Shown here: piece after piece, positions 17,144-25,442 of the stretch
Layout of the letters: the number at the start of each line of letters is the position of its first letter
How positions within the stretch are numbered: the first letter of the stretch is position 1
Origin: Rhizobium sp. Leaf371
GTDB taxonomy: Bacteria > Pseudomonadota > Alphaproteobacteria > Rhizobiales > Rhizobiaceae
DNA length: 64,000 bases
Direction of reading: 5' to 3'
NCBI RefSeq assembly: GCF_001424045.1
Contig: NZ_LMQB01000028.1
Coordinates: forward strand, 62,001 to 126,000
Program-made: the position numbers and the translations under genes
Notes under the pieces: model-generated
Told to the model about the DNA's origin: nothing
The model's database searches: none
Seen by the model: only the letters and a program-made list of their open reading frames with translations

Positions 17144-18004
17144 TCAGCTGGCCGAGGGGAGCTTTGCCGAGCCCTTTTCCAGAAACGCGGCAAGGACCGC
17201 GTTGAACGTTTCAGGCTGCTCGATGAACGGGAAATGCGCGCCACACTGGCTCTCGTCGAAGATAACGAGTTCGGAGCCCTTTACCTGCCCGTGGATCCAT
17301 TCCTGCGACTGCGGGTTGACGTGGCTGACACGGCCGCCGATGACGAGCGTCGGACGGTCGATCCGTTTGAAGAGGTCGCTCCAGTCGATCGCACAATGAT
17401 TGACGAAGAGTTCGGCAACAGTGCGGGGGTCTACCAAAAGGTTCTCTGCCAGCAACCAGTCGCGAAGATCCTTTGGAATACCCTTCGTTATCATGCTGCC
17501 GAGAAAGCCTTCGCGGGCGGCGTGTCCCTCGGGACCCGCGATCTGGGCCGCGACTGCCAGCATGGTCGTCCCGTCGAAGAGTGCGCCTGCGTTCTTTACA
17601 TCCTCTTCCGACATTCCGGGCTGGATCATGACGGAGGCGGGCTCGTCAACGAAGACGAGGCGGTCGAGACCGATGGTCCCGTAAAGGTCGATCATGGCCC
17701 AGAGAACCGAGGCACCCAGCGACCAGCCGAGCACGCTGGCCTTCTCGATCCGTTCACGCCGCAGGAGTTCGGCGACATCGGCCGCGAAGCGATAGATGCG
17801 GTAGCCGTGCTGCGCCTGCGGAGACAGGCCGTGGCCGCGAAAGTCGAGCGCGATAACCCGGCGCTCCTTGGAGAAGCTTTCGATCTGATGTCGGAACATG
17901 GCTGCGGATTGCGACCAGCCGTGAAGCAGAACCAGGACCTCGCCCGAACCGCTATCGCTGTAGCTCAGTGTCGCCCCGTCCGCTGTCGTGAATGTTTTCC
18001 TCAT
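17144..18004 (-). CDS. alpha/beta hydrolase
   Basis: A 286-residue cytoplasmic alpha/beta hydrolase. It shows 'LVLLHGWSQSAAMF' (about 24-37), the nucleophile elbow 'LGWSLGAS' with Ser95, and a likely catalytic His in 'QCGAHFPFIEQPE' near the C-terminus. The pattern resembles 3-oxoadipate enol-lactonase, C-C hydrolase and non-haem haloperoxidase-like members. It is the last gene of the TRAP/CoA operon, 72 bases after the PPC-domain gene, and may hydrolyse an ester, lactone or thioester intermediate of that pathway (inference). Confidence 0.83.
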   Translation of the reverse strand: MRKTFTTADGATLSYSDSGSGEVLVLLHGWSQSAAMFRHQIESFSKERRVIALDFRGHGLSPQAQHGYRIYRFAADVAELLRRERIEKASVLGWSLGASVLWAMIDLYGTIGLDRLVFVDEPASVMIQPGMSEEDVKNAGALFDGTTMLAVAAQIAGPEGHAAREGFLGSMITKGIPKDLRDWLLAENLLVDPRTVAELFVNHCAIDWSDLFKRIDRPTLVIGGRVSHVNPQSQEWIHGQVKGSELVIFDESQCGAHFPFIEQPETFNAVLAAFLEKGSAKLPSAS

Positions 18005-18076
18005 AAGACGTCCTCCCGGATGTTGAAGTGATGGGGCTTCCGGAGCCTCATTGCGCCGAAAGCCAAAGGCCCTTGA

Positions 18077-18943
18077 TCAGTCGTCCTCTTCGACGATCAG
18101 AAGTTCGAAGGTGATGCAGACAGGGTCCGCCCCCTCGACGATCACGCCTTCGAAGATCCGGCGGTCGGGATCGACGATCACGAGATCGAGCGCGACGCGC
18201 GCATCTCCCGCGGCATCCGGTGCAAGCCATCCCGATCGGATCAAGAGTTCGGACGCGGCTGCCGTCATCGTCTCTCCTGATTGGAAAGTGCAGCCGATCA
18301 GGCTGCCGATGCCATGGAGGGACGCCCGGACGATGCCATGGCTCGCGGCGATCGCTTCGATGGCGCGGTGCAGCGGCTCGTTCGGCTTCAGGCGGCAAAG
18401 CACGGCGCGCCGTGGCGCGATCGTCGGCGCTTCCGCATGGGGAAGGGGGGTGAACAGGCGGAACCGCGTTTCGCTGTCGTCCAACTGGTCCATGATCGCG
18501 CCGGAAATGCCCCAGACCGTGGCGTCCACGGGTTCCGCGAACTGCGCGTCGTTCGGCATCAGGTGTCCTGCCCCGCGATACCCGTCGGCGTGCTGCCAGA
18601 CCCCATGGCAGTGGAGAAACGGCTGGCCGTCCCGTTGCCCGAAGACAATGGTCAGCCTCTCGATCTCCGCCCGACCGGACGGCGCGTGGGTGTCGCTGTA
18701 CCAGGCGGCGTGCAGGCCATCGGCCGGTATGATCGGCGTCACGTAGACGAGCGGCAGGAAGGCGCCCTGCGTCACTTCGATGACGGCGCTCTGGAAGCCC
18801 TTGGCCGCAAGGGCCTCATCGATCGCCGCGAGAACGCTTGTTCCGGGCTGGAACGTCAGCTGTATCGGCTCCGCATGGCAGCCGAGCGAAAGCGTGCGCG
18901 GCGTGAAAGCCGTGCCCGGTTGGTGATTGTGTCGCATCGTCAT
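18077..18943 (-). CDS. double PPC (DUF296) domain protein
   Basis: A 288-residue protein that appears to hold two PPC/PCC domains (DUF296; plant and prokaryote conserved). The first (about residues 15-150) has 'FLHCHGVWQHADG' and 'GAGHLMPNDA', close to the domain's usual 'H-x-H-x-x-G-x-x-x-x-GGHL' signature. The second (about 170-285) keeps the fold-like pattern but not the full His motif. Single-domain members occur in bacteria with unclear roles; plant AHL proteins use PPC to form trimers. Its ATG overlaps the upstream SDR stop by four bases, so it belongs to the CoA operon. An enzymatic or metabolite-binding role is more likely here than DNA binding, but nothing proves it. Confidence 0.7.
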   Translation of the reverse strand: MTMRHNHQPGTAFTPRTLSLGCHAEPIQLTFQPGTSVLAAIDEALAAKGFQSAVIEVTQGAFLPLVYVTPIIPADGLHAAWYSDTHAPSGRAEIERLTIVFGQRDGQPFLHCHGVWQHADGYRGAGHLMPNDAQFAEPVDATVWGISGAIMDQLDDSETRFRLFTPLPHAEAPTIAPRRAVLCRLKPNEPLHRAIEAIAASHGIVRASLHGIGSLIGCTFQSGETMTAAASELLIRSGWLAPDAAGDARVALDLVIVDPDRRIFEGVIVEGADPVCITFELLIVEEDD

Positions 18944-19698
18944 CCCTTCACGGCCAGTCCGGCGGTCGAAAATCCACCATCGACGGCAAGAACCTGTCCA
19001 TTGACGTAAGTTGCATCATCCGAAATCAGGAAGGCGACGGCGGTCGCGATCTCGCGGGACGTGCCGTATCGCTGCTGGGGAATGCGCGCATGCCATTGCG
19101 CACGCACATCGCTCGTATGAATGGCGCGCGCCAGCGGCGTATCGATCGCGCCCGGGGCAATCGCATTGACGCGGATGCCGCTTGGGCCCAGTTCGGTCGA
19201 AAGGATGTGGGTGAGAACGTTCACCGCGCCTTTCGATGCACCATAGGCCGAGCGTCCGCGGCTGCCGAGAATGCCGGAGACGGACGAGATGTTGACGATG
19301 GCGCCGGGAATGGATGCCTTCTGCCAGTAGCGCGCGGCTTCGCGGCAGACGAGAAACGTGCCCGTCAGGTTGATGTCGATGATGCGCCGGAAATCATCGA
19401 GACCGGTGTCCACGGCCAGTCGGTCCATCGCGATACCGGCCGAGTTGACGACGGCCCGCATCGGCACCTGGGCGCAAGCCGTTTCGACCGCGGCCGTAAT
19501 GGCCTCCTCGTCGGTCACGCTGCACGCAATCAATTGCTCGGGCTCGAGCGACAGCAGCCGGCAGGCGTTTGCCAGTGCCTCCGTGTCCCGGTCGATCAGA
19601 TAGATCTTCCAGCCGCGTTCGCTGAGGAGCCCGGCAATGTCGAGACCGATGCCCGAGGCGCCGCCTGTGATGAGGACGGAACGATCGGACGCGGTCAT
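18940..19698 (-). CDS. SDR family oxidoreductase
   Basis: A 252-residue classical short-chain dehydrogenase/reductase. 'LITGGASGIGLDIAGLL' (residues about 9-25) binds NAD(P); the catalytic set is Ser in 'VNISSVSGILG' (about 138) and 'SAYGASKGAV' (Tyr about 151, Lys 155). 'YVNGQVLAVDGGFS' closes the fold. It is likely a 3-hydroxyacyl-CoA or alcohol dehydrogenase in the pathway. It overlaps both neighbours by four bases (ligase upstream, PPC gene downstream), showing tight translational coupling. Confidence 0.9.
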   Translation of the reverse strand: MTASDRSVLITGGASGIGLDIAGLLSERGWKIYLIDRDTEALANACRLLSLEPEQLIACSVTDEEAITAAVETACAQVPMRAVVNSAGIAMDRLAVDTGLDDFRRIIDINLTGTFLVCREAARYWQKASIPGAIVNISSVSGILGSRGRSAYGASKGAVNVLTHILSTELGPSGIRVNAIAPGAIDTPLARAIHTSDVRAQWHARIPQQRYGTSREIATAVAFLISDDATYVNGQVLAVDGGFSTAGLAVKG

Positions 19699-21356
19699 CG
19701 TGCAACACCCTGATTGGAGGCTGATTGGGGAGCAGGCTTTGGAGCCGGCTCGACAGGGAGTTCGCCGCGTTGTACCAATTGCTCGCGAATGGTCTTCTTG
19801 GTGATCTTGCCATAGGCCGATTTCGGCATTTCGCTCCAGAACACCACCTTCTTCGGCATCTTGTAGCGGGCGACCTTACCGTCGAGCCAGGTCTTCACCT
19901 CCGCTTCGGTGACGACGGCACCATTGCGGGTCACGCAGACCGCGATGCCCACTTCGCCCCAGATCGGATCGGGAACGCCGACGATGGCAACCTCGTTGAG
20001 GTCGGGGTGCATCAACAGCTTCTCCTCGATCTCGCGCGGATAGACGTTCGATCCGCCGGAGATGTACATGTCGGAGGCGCGCCCCGTGATGTAGAGAAAG
20101 CCTTGCGCATCGACATGACCCAGGTCGCCGGTGCGGAACCAGCCGTTCCGGAACGCTTTTTCGTTGGCTTCCGGGTTGCGATAGTATCCGGCAAAGACCG
20201 CCGGGCCGATCACGCAGATTTCTCCGGTCGCGCCCTGTTCCACCTCGTCGCCGCGATCGTTCTGGATCTGGATCTGCATGCCCGTGCGTTCGAAGCCGCA
20301 GGTGCCGATCCGCGCTTCCGTGTCCTCCAGGCTGTGATAGGCCGGGGGCAACACGGTGATCGCGCCGGTGACTTCGCCGAGTCCGAAATACTGCACCATG
20401 ACGGCACCGAGCTTCTGCAACGCCTTTTTCTGGTCGGCTCGATACATCGGCGCGCCGGCATAGATGACGTAGCGCAGCGAGGAATGGTCGTGCTGATCGA
20501 CCGACGGGTCCTCGACGAGCATTTTTACGATCGTGGGAACCGTGAAAAGATTGCTGACCTTCCACGTTTCCACCAGTCCCCAGAACTGGGGGATGTCGAG
20601 CTTGTCGGACGGCAGCAGAATGGTCGTCGCGCCCCGTGCGACCTGGCAGAGCTGGTGGACGCCCGCGCCGTGCGACAGCGGCGCCACCACGATGGAGCGA
20701 TCCTCCTGCGTCGTGCCGGGAAACAGATCGCCATTGTGGTTGTTGACGACGAAGGTCATCTGCCCATGGGTCAGCACTGCCGCCTTGGGGCGCCCCGTCG
20801 TGCCGGAGGTATAGAAGTACCAGCACGGGTCGTCGCGATAGATCGGCGGGCCCGCGATCTTGTCGCCGCGATGGCGCTCGACCACGGCATCGTAGTCCTC
20901 GCCGAAGCCGGCCGGGCCGATGGAGATGACAGATCGGATGTCGGGGCTCGCCTTCCGGCAGGCCTCCACATGGTCGGGAAAGGCCGACTGGCAGATCATC
21001 AGGCAGGCATTGCTCGATTGCGCGAGATAGGCCACGTCCTCCGGGGTCTGCCGGTAGTTCGTCGGCACCCAGACGGCGCCGGTGCGGAACACCGCAAACA
21101 TCGACTCGAACAGCTGCAGGCAATTGGCGGACTGGACGAGAACGCGGTCGCCTTTCTGCACGCCGAATTCCGAGACGAGCGCATGCGCCATGGCGTCCAC
21201 GCGGGCCTCGATCTCGCTCCAGCTCCACGCCCGCGCACCCTGCACCAGAGCGATCTCGGCGGGATACCGCCGCGCTGCCTGCGTCAGGAAATGGGAGAGG
21301 TTCATCACGCGCGTCGTCTGCGGGGCGATCCCGCCGGCGGGGTCGGTTCGGGTCAT
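19695..21356 (-). CDS. AMP-dependent acyl-CoA ligase
   Basis: A 553-residue adenylate-forming CoA ligase. Visible motifs are 'YTSGTTGRPKAAVLTHG' (about 187-203), 'QYFGLGEVTGAI' (about 319-330), 'YITGRASDMYISGGSNVYPREIE' region (about 425) and 'KSAYGKITKKTIREQ' with the catalytic Lys (about 516). It should start the pathway by activating the imported carboxylate with ATP and CoA. The C-terminal tail is Pro/Ala-rich. It overlaps the thiolase gene and the SDR gene by four bases each. Similar enzymes act on fatty, aryl or cycloalkane acids; the substrate is not determinable by eye. Confidence 0.9.
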   Translation of the reverse strand: MTRTDPAGGIAPQTTRVMNLSHFLTQAARRYPAEIALVQGARAWSWSEIEARVDAMAHALVSEFGVQKGDRVLVQSANCLQLFESMFAVFRTGAVWVPTNYRQTPEDVAYLAQSSNACLMICQSAFPDHVEACRKASPDIRSVISIGPAGFGEDYDAVVERHRGDKIAGPPIYRDDPCWYFYTSGTTGRPKAAVLTHGQMTFVVNNHNGDLFPGTTQEDRSIVVAPLSHGAGVHQLCQVARGATTILLPSDKLDIPQFWGLVETWKVSNLFTVPTIVKMLVEDPSVDQHDHSSLRYVIYAGAPMYRADQKKALQKLGAVMVQYFGLGEVTGAITVLPPAYHSLEDTEARIGTCGFERTGMQIQIQNDRGDEVEQGATGEICVIGPAVFAGYYRNPEANEKAFRNGWFRTGDLGHVDAQGFLYITGRASDMYISGGSNVYPREIEEKLLMHPDLNEVAIVGVPDPIWGEVGIAVCVTRNGAVVTEAEVKTWLDGKVARYKMPKKVVFWSEMPKSAYGKITKKTIREQLVQRGELPVEPAPKPAPQSASNQGVAR

Positions 21357-22522
21357 CGTGCGCGCTCCAGAATGGACACGTAATTGGCCACGGCTGCGCC
21401 GCCCATGTTGAATAGTCCGGCAAGTTTTGCGTCGGGGATCTGCATGTCCCCGGCTTCGCCCATCAGCTGCATGGCCGAGAGCACATGCATGGAGACGCCG
21501 GTCGCGCCGACCGGGTGCCCCTTGGCCTTCAGTCCGCCCGAGGGATTGACGGGAAGGCGACCGCTTTTCGTCGTCGTGCCGTCCCGGACAACCCGATAGC
21601 CTTCTCCCGGTGCGGCAAGGCCCATCGCCTCGTATTCGATCAGCTCGGCGATGGTGAAGCAGTCATGGGTTTCGACGAAGGAGAGATCGTCGAGCGTCAC
21701 GCCTGCGGCTGGGAGTGCAGCCGCCCAGGCGCGGCGAGCACCGTCGAACGCCAGGATATCGCGGCGGCTGAGCGCCATGACGTCATTGACCTGGACGCGT
21801 GCGCGGAAGGCGATGGCCCGCTGCAGCGTGGCGGCCGTCTCGGCATCGGCGAGAACCAGCGCCGCCGCGCCGTCCGACACCATCGAGCAGTCCGTCCGGC
21901 GAAGCGGGCCGGCGACCAGCGGGTTCTTGTCGGAAACCGTGTTGCAGAATTCGAAGCCGAAATCGCGGCGCATGTGGGCGTACGGGTTCAGGGCGCCGTT
22001 GGCGTGGTTCTTGGCGGCGATCATCGCCAGTTCCTCGGACCGGTCTCCGTAACGCTGAAAATAGCTTTGGGCGATCCCGCCGAACACGCCGGCAAAACCG
22101 CCTTCGACGTCGGACTCCTCCTTGCGGTAGCAGGCGCCGAGAAGAATGTCGCCGACCGCAGCGGTCGGCAGAGCGGTCATCTTTTCCGCCCCGACGACGA
22201 GGGTGATCCGTCCGCGTCCGGCTTCGATGAAGTCCATCGCGGCGTAAACGGCCGCCGACCCGGTGGAGCAGGCATTCTCGAGACGAACGGAGGGAACGTT
22301 CGCAAGCGCTGTGTCGGTCATGCCGACAAGTGCCGCCTCGAAACCCTGGCGCGAGAAGCCGCCATTCATGACGCCGACGAAGATGCCGTCGACATCCCCG
22401 GTCTCGACGCCCGCATGAGCGAGCGCCGGTCCGATCACCGCCTCCATCAGCGCTTCGGTATCGGGATGCTCTGTCTTGCCGAACGGACTGTGGGACCAGC
22501 CCACGATCTGAGCCTTCGTCAT
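21353..22522 (-). CDS. thiolase family protein, SCP-x type
   Basis: A 389-residue thiolase-superfamily enzyme. Conserved positions are 'ENACSTGSAAV' with the nucleophilic Cys (about residue 85), 'SFVETHDCFTIAELIEYEAMG' region (about 287-307) and 'GGLKAKGHPVGATG' with the catalytic His (about 340). The 'HDCF' and 'GHP' arrangement is that of the SCP-x/lipid-transfer thiolase branch rather than classical FadA, a branch used in steroid side-chain, branched-chain and other unusual beta-oxidations. It would cleave a 3-ketoacyl-CoA, or run in the condensing direction. It overlaps the IclR regulator gene by four bases. Confidence 0.87.
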   Translation of the reverse strand: MTKAQIVGWSHSPFGKTEHPDTEALMEAVIGPALAHAGVETGDVDGIFVGVMNGGFSRQGFEAALVGMTDTALANVPSVRLENACSTGSAAVYAAMDFIEAGRGRITLVVGAEKMTALPTAAVGDILLGACYRKEESDVEGGFAGVFGGIAQSYFQRYGDRSEELAMIAAKNHANGALNPYAHMRRDFGFEFCNTVSDKNPLVAGPLRRTDCSMVSDGAAALVLADAETAATLQRAIAFRARVQVNDVMALSRRDILAFDGARRAWAAALPAAGVTLDDLSFVETHDCFTIAELIEYEAMGLAAPGEGYRVVRDGTTTKSGRLPVNPSGGLKAKGHPVGATGVSMHVLSAMQLMGEAGDMQIPDAKLAGLFNMGGAAVANYVSILERAR

Positions 22523-23385
22523 GGGGAGGATCTCCTTTTCATGGCTTTCGGGGTGGATGCTTTTGCGTGCGTGGCCGGCTGCAGCCTGGTCTGTCTGCCG
22601 AACTGGTCGGCCAGAATGGCCTCGATCTGAGCGGCCTCGTCTTTCAGGAGCAGCCCCAGTTCCTTCTGGCGCGGAGGCTGCATGCGGCTGTCGATGGCGG
22701 CGACGCTCAGCGCACCGGCCACCGTGCCGTCGGGATTGCGTATCGCGACGCCGATCCCCCAGGAATTTGCGAGCACCAGTCCCGGATTGACCGAGTAGCC
22801 GAGCTGTCGTGCGAGCGCGACCTGGCGGCGAAGTTCGTCCGGGGTCAGCGTCGGATAGTCTTTCTCCAGCACGGCGGCATTCTTCGCCATCATGCTTTCG
22901 ACCTCGGCATCGGGCAGGGCCGCCAACATGGCGAGAGACCCGGCGCCGGCGCCCAGCGGATGCTCGTAGCCCGTCTGGAGCGCGTGCGTGCGAATGGGAA
23001 ACGTGCCTTCCTCGCGGTGAAGACAGACGGAAACGGCGTCTCTGCGGACCGACACGAAGGTCGAGTCGCAGGTCTTGAGCGCGATCCGATGGATGCTCGG
23101 CATGGACATGCGCAGCAGCCCGTAGCGCGGCGATGCGAGCATGCCGAGAATATAGGCTTCCTGGCCGATGAAATACCGGCGACCGTCGGCATCCTGATCG
23201 ACGAGACCGGAGCGGATCAGCGCCAGAAGCAGGCGCCGCGCCGTCGGCTTGTTGATGCCGCTCTGCTCAACGATTTCGCTGAGCGCCATGCCCCGCTCGC
23301 CCTGCCGCCCGACCAGCGACAGGAGTTTGAGGGCGCGATCGACGCTCTGGGAACCGGTCAGATCCTTGTCCACCGCGATGTCCAT
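22519..23385 (-). CDS. IclR family transcriptional regulator
   Basis: A 288-residue regulator. The N-terminal winged helix is 'ALKLLSLVGRQGERGMALSEI' region followed by 'INKPTARRLLLALIRSGLV' (about 44-62), and the C-terminal effector domain includes 'YEHPLGAGAGSLAMLAALP' and 'NSWGIGVAIRNPDG'. IclR members sense small acids or aromatic metabolites. Unusually it is encoded in the middle of the operon it probably controls, overlapping the thiolase gene by four bases and lying three bases after the SDR gene. The C-terminal tail (about 25 residues) is basic and probably disordered. Confidence 0.9.
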   Translation of the reverse strand: MDIAVDKDLTGSQSVDRALKLLSLVGRQGERGMALSEIVEQSGINKPTARRLLLALIRSGLVDQDADGRRYFIGQEAYILGMLASPRYGLLRMSMPSIHRIALKTCDSTFVSVRRDAVSVCLHREEGTFPIRTHALQTGYEHPLGAGAGSLAMLAALPDAEVESMMAKNAAVLEKDYPTLTPDELRRQVALARQLGYSVNPGLVLANSWGIGVAIRNPDGTVAGALSVAAIDSRMQPPRQKELGLLLKDEAAQIEAILADQFGRQTRLQPATHAKASTPKAMKRRSSP

Positions 23386-23388
23386 GGT

Positions 23389-24255
23389 TCAGCGCGCCTC
23401 CGTGGCGGAGGACATCACGGTGCAGCTTTGACCGCCATCGACCGGCAGGCAGACGCCGGTGATGAACTTGGCTTCGTCGGACGCCAGGAACAGCGCGGCA
23501 TAGGCGATATCGAAGGCATCCCCCATCCGCCCGCCCGGTATCGCCGCGTTGCGCGCAGCGACCATCTCTTCCCGCGACGCATATTGCGACGAGATCTGCC
23601 GGTAGATCAGCGGCGTGTCGATCATGCCGGGGATGACGCAATTGGCGCGGATGCCCTGACGGGCATATTGCATGGCGATCGCGACGGTCGCCTGGTTGAC
23701 GGCGGCTTTCGTGGCGTAATAGGCGAAATAGGGATAGCCGACCCACCGGATACCGGCGAGCGACGAGATGTTGATGACGCACCCGCCGCCTGCCTCGATC
23801 ATATGGGGAATGACGACCTTGGCGGTGCGGTAGACGGATCCGAGATTGAGATCGATCGACTGCTGGAACTGCTCCTCGGTCAGTTCGACCGGGCCTGCCA
23901 TATGGGTCACGCCCACATTGTTGTGCAGCACGGAAATCGTGCCGAAGGCCGCGATGACCTTGGCAACGGAAGCCTCGACCGAGGCCAGCTGCGTGACATC
24001 GGCCTCGACGGCAATCGCACTGCCGCCCTCGCTTGCGATGATCCCGGCAGTCTCTTCGGCCGCCGCGACGTTCCGGTCCACGCAGGCGACCTTCGCGCCT
24101 TCGCGAGCGTAGACCACGGCCGCTGCCTTGCCGTTGCCCCAGCCGGGGCCATCGGAGCCCGCACCGAAGACGAGGGCCGTTTTTCCAGCGAGGCGAAGCC
24201 TTGCGCCATTCCGATGGTCGCTCTGGCTGGCGGTCTGGTTGGTCTCTTCGATCAT
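23389..24255 (-). CDS. SDR family oxidoreductase
   Basis: A 288-residue short-chain dehydrogenase. The cofactor loop reads 'GAGSDGPGWGNGKAAA' (about 28-43), longer than the usual TGxxxGxG; this variant is seen in one SDR subgroup. The catalytic residues are Ser in 'NISSLAGIRWVGYPYF' and 'YYATKAAV'. 'CLPVDGGQSCTV' closes it. ATG 24255 was chosen because upstream codons look non-coding and a GAGG lies ten bases before it. It follows the TRAP genes on the same strand and precedes the IclR gene by three bases. Likely oxidises a hydroxy intermediate of the imported acid. Confidence 0.87.
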   Translation of the reverse strand: MIEETNQTASQSDHRNGARLRLAGKTALVFGAGSDGPGWGNGKAAAVVYAREGAKVACVDRNVAAAEETAGIIASEGGSAIAVEADVTQLASVEASVAKVIAAFGTISVLHNNVGVTHMAGPVELTEEQFQQSIDLNLGSVYRTAKVVIPHMIEAGGGCVINISSLAGIRWVGYPYFAYYATKAAVNQATVAIAMQYARQGIRANCVIPGMIDTPLIYRQISSQYASREEMVAARNAAIPGGRMGDAFDIAYAALFLASDEAKFITGVCLPVDGGQSCTVMSSATEAR

Positions 24256-24346
24256 GGGCTGAGAACCTCGGGGCAATAGCATCCGCACCTGACGCCTCGG
24301 CAACCCAAGGCGCCCGGGAAAGCGGGCAGAGAGATGAGACGCGGAG

Positions 24347-24376
24347 GGCCGCCGCCCCTGAGAGCGGGCGGCCGCC
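24347..24376 (-). terminator. strong GC hairpin between dctP-like gene and SDR
   Basis: GGCCGCCGCCC (24347-24357) and GGGCGGCCGCC (24366-24376) pair over 11 bp with one mismatch and an 8-base loop. It lies just downstream of the TRAP binding-protein stop, within the operon. No T-run follows, so it could stabilise the dctP mRNA end or reduce read-through rather than end transcription. Confidence 0.45.
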
Positions 24377-24390
24377 TTGGTATGGAAAGG

Positions 24391-25407
24391 TTAGGTCAGG
24401 CTAACGCCGACGGCTTTCTCGAGGATCGCCCAGGCTTCGTCGCCGAACTTGCCCTTCCACTCTTCATAGAAGCCGGCCTGGCGCAGCGTGTCGCGGAAGG
24501 CCGTCTTGTCGGGATCGGTGAAGGTCATGCCGCTCTTGGTCAGTTCTTCACGGACCGTGTCGTTCACCTTGGCCACATCCGTGCGCTGCGATAGGGCGCT
24601 GGTGTTCAGGTGCTTCGCCGTAATTTCGCGAAGATCGTCCGGGAGCTTTTCCCAGGCCTTCTTGTTGGCCAGCATCCAGAAACCATCCCACATATGGTTG
24701 GTCATCGCGCAGTTCTTCTGGACTTCGTAGAGCTTGGCGGTGGAGGCGATGGCGAGGGGATTCTCCTGCCCGTCGACGATCCCGGTGCTCAGCGCCGTGT
24801 AGACTTCGGCAAAGTTGATGGTGGTCGGCGCGGCGCCGAAGGCGGAGAACATCGACTGCCAGAGCTTGCTCGGGGGGACGCGGATCTTGAAGCCCTTCAG
24901 GTCCTCCGGCGTGTTGATGGCGAGGTTCGAGCTGGTGATCTGGCGGAAGCCGTTGTCCCAGATCTTTTCCATGGGCACGAGGCCCTTCTTTTCGATCTCG
25001 GCACGCGCATAGGCGCCAAGCTCGCCGTCCATGGCCTTCCAGACGGTGGCGTAATCGGGAAACGCAAAGCCGATGCCGCTGATCGCGGCCTGGGGAACCA
25101 GTGTCGACAGAATGAGCGGCGACAGGGAGAAGAACTCCGTCGCGCCGTTGCGCACCTGCGACAGCGTCTCCGTATCGTTGCCGAGCTGGCTGCTCGGGAA
25201 GATATTGATCTTCATGCGCCCGCCGGAGTCCTCCAGAATTCCGGCAGCGGCCTCCGCCAGGCGGATGTTGAGCGGATGCGTGAGCGGAAGGTTGTTGGCC
25301 AGCTTGTAGGTGAAGTCGGCGGCGTGAACCCTCGTGTGAAACGCTGCACACAGTGCAAGCGTCCCGGTGCCCAGCAACATTGTCCTGCGGGTGGTTGTCA
25401 TCGTCAT
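24391..25407 (-). CDS. TRAP transporter substrate-binding protein, DctP type
   Basis: A 338-residue periplasmic solute-binding protein. It has a signal peptide with a twin-Arg-like start (TTRRTMLLGTGTLALCAAF; cleavage near VHAAD, about 29). Family marks are 'FPSSQLGNDTETLSQVRNG' (about 65-83), 'LKGFKIRVPPS' with the Arg that holds the substrate carboxylate (about 170-180) and 'VYTALSTGIVDGQENPL' (about 202-218). It captures an organic acid for the fused permease encoded directly upstream (35-base gap). AAGAGGAGAGA precedes the start. Confidence 0.93.
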   Translation of the reverse strand: MTMTTTRRTMLLGTGTLALCAAFHTRVHAADFTYKLANNLPLTHPLNIRLAEAAAGILEDSGGRMKINIFPSSQLGNDTETLSQVRNGATEFFSLSPLILSTLVPQAAISGIGFAFPDYATVWKAMDGELGAYARAEIEKKGLVPMEKIWDNGFRQITSSNLAINTPEDLKGFKIRVPPSKLWQSMFSAFGAAPTTINFAEVYTALSTGIVDGQENPLAIASTAKLYEVQKNCAMTNHMWDGFWMLANKKAWEKLPDDLREITAKHLNTSALSQRTDVAKVNDTVREELTKSGMTFTDPDKTAFRDTLRQAGFYEEWKGKFGDEAWAILEKAVGVSLT

Positions 25408-25442
25408 TCTCTCCTCTTGATGTTCGATGATCGTTTCGTGTT

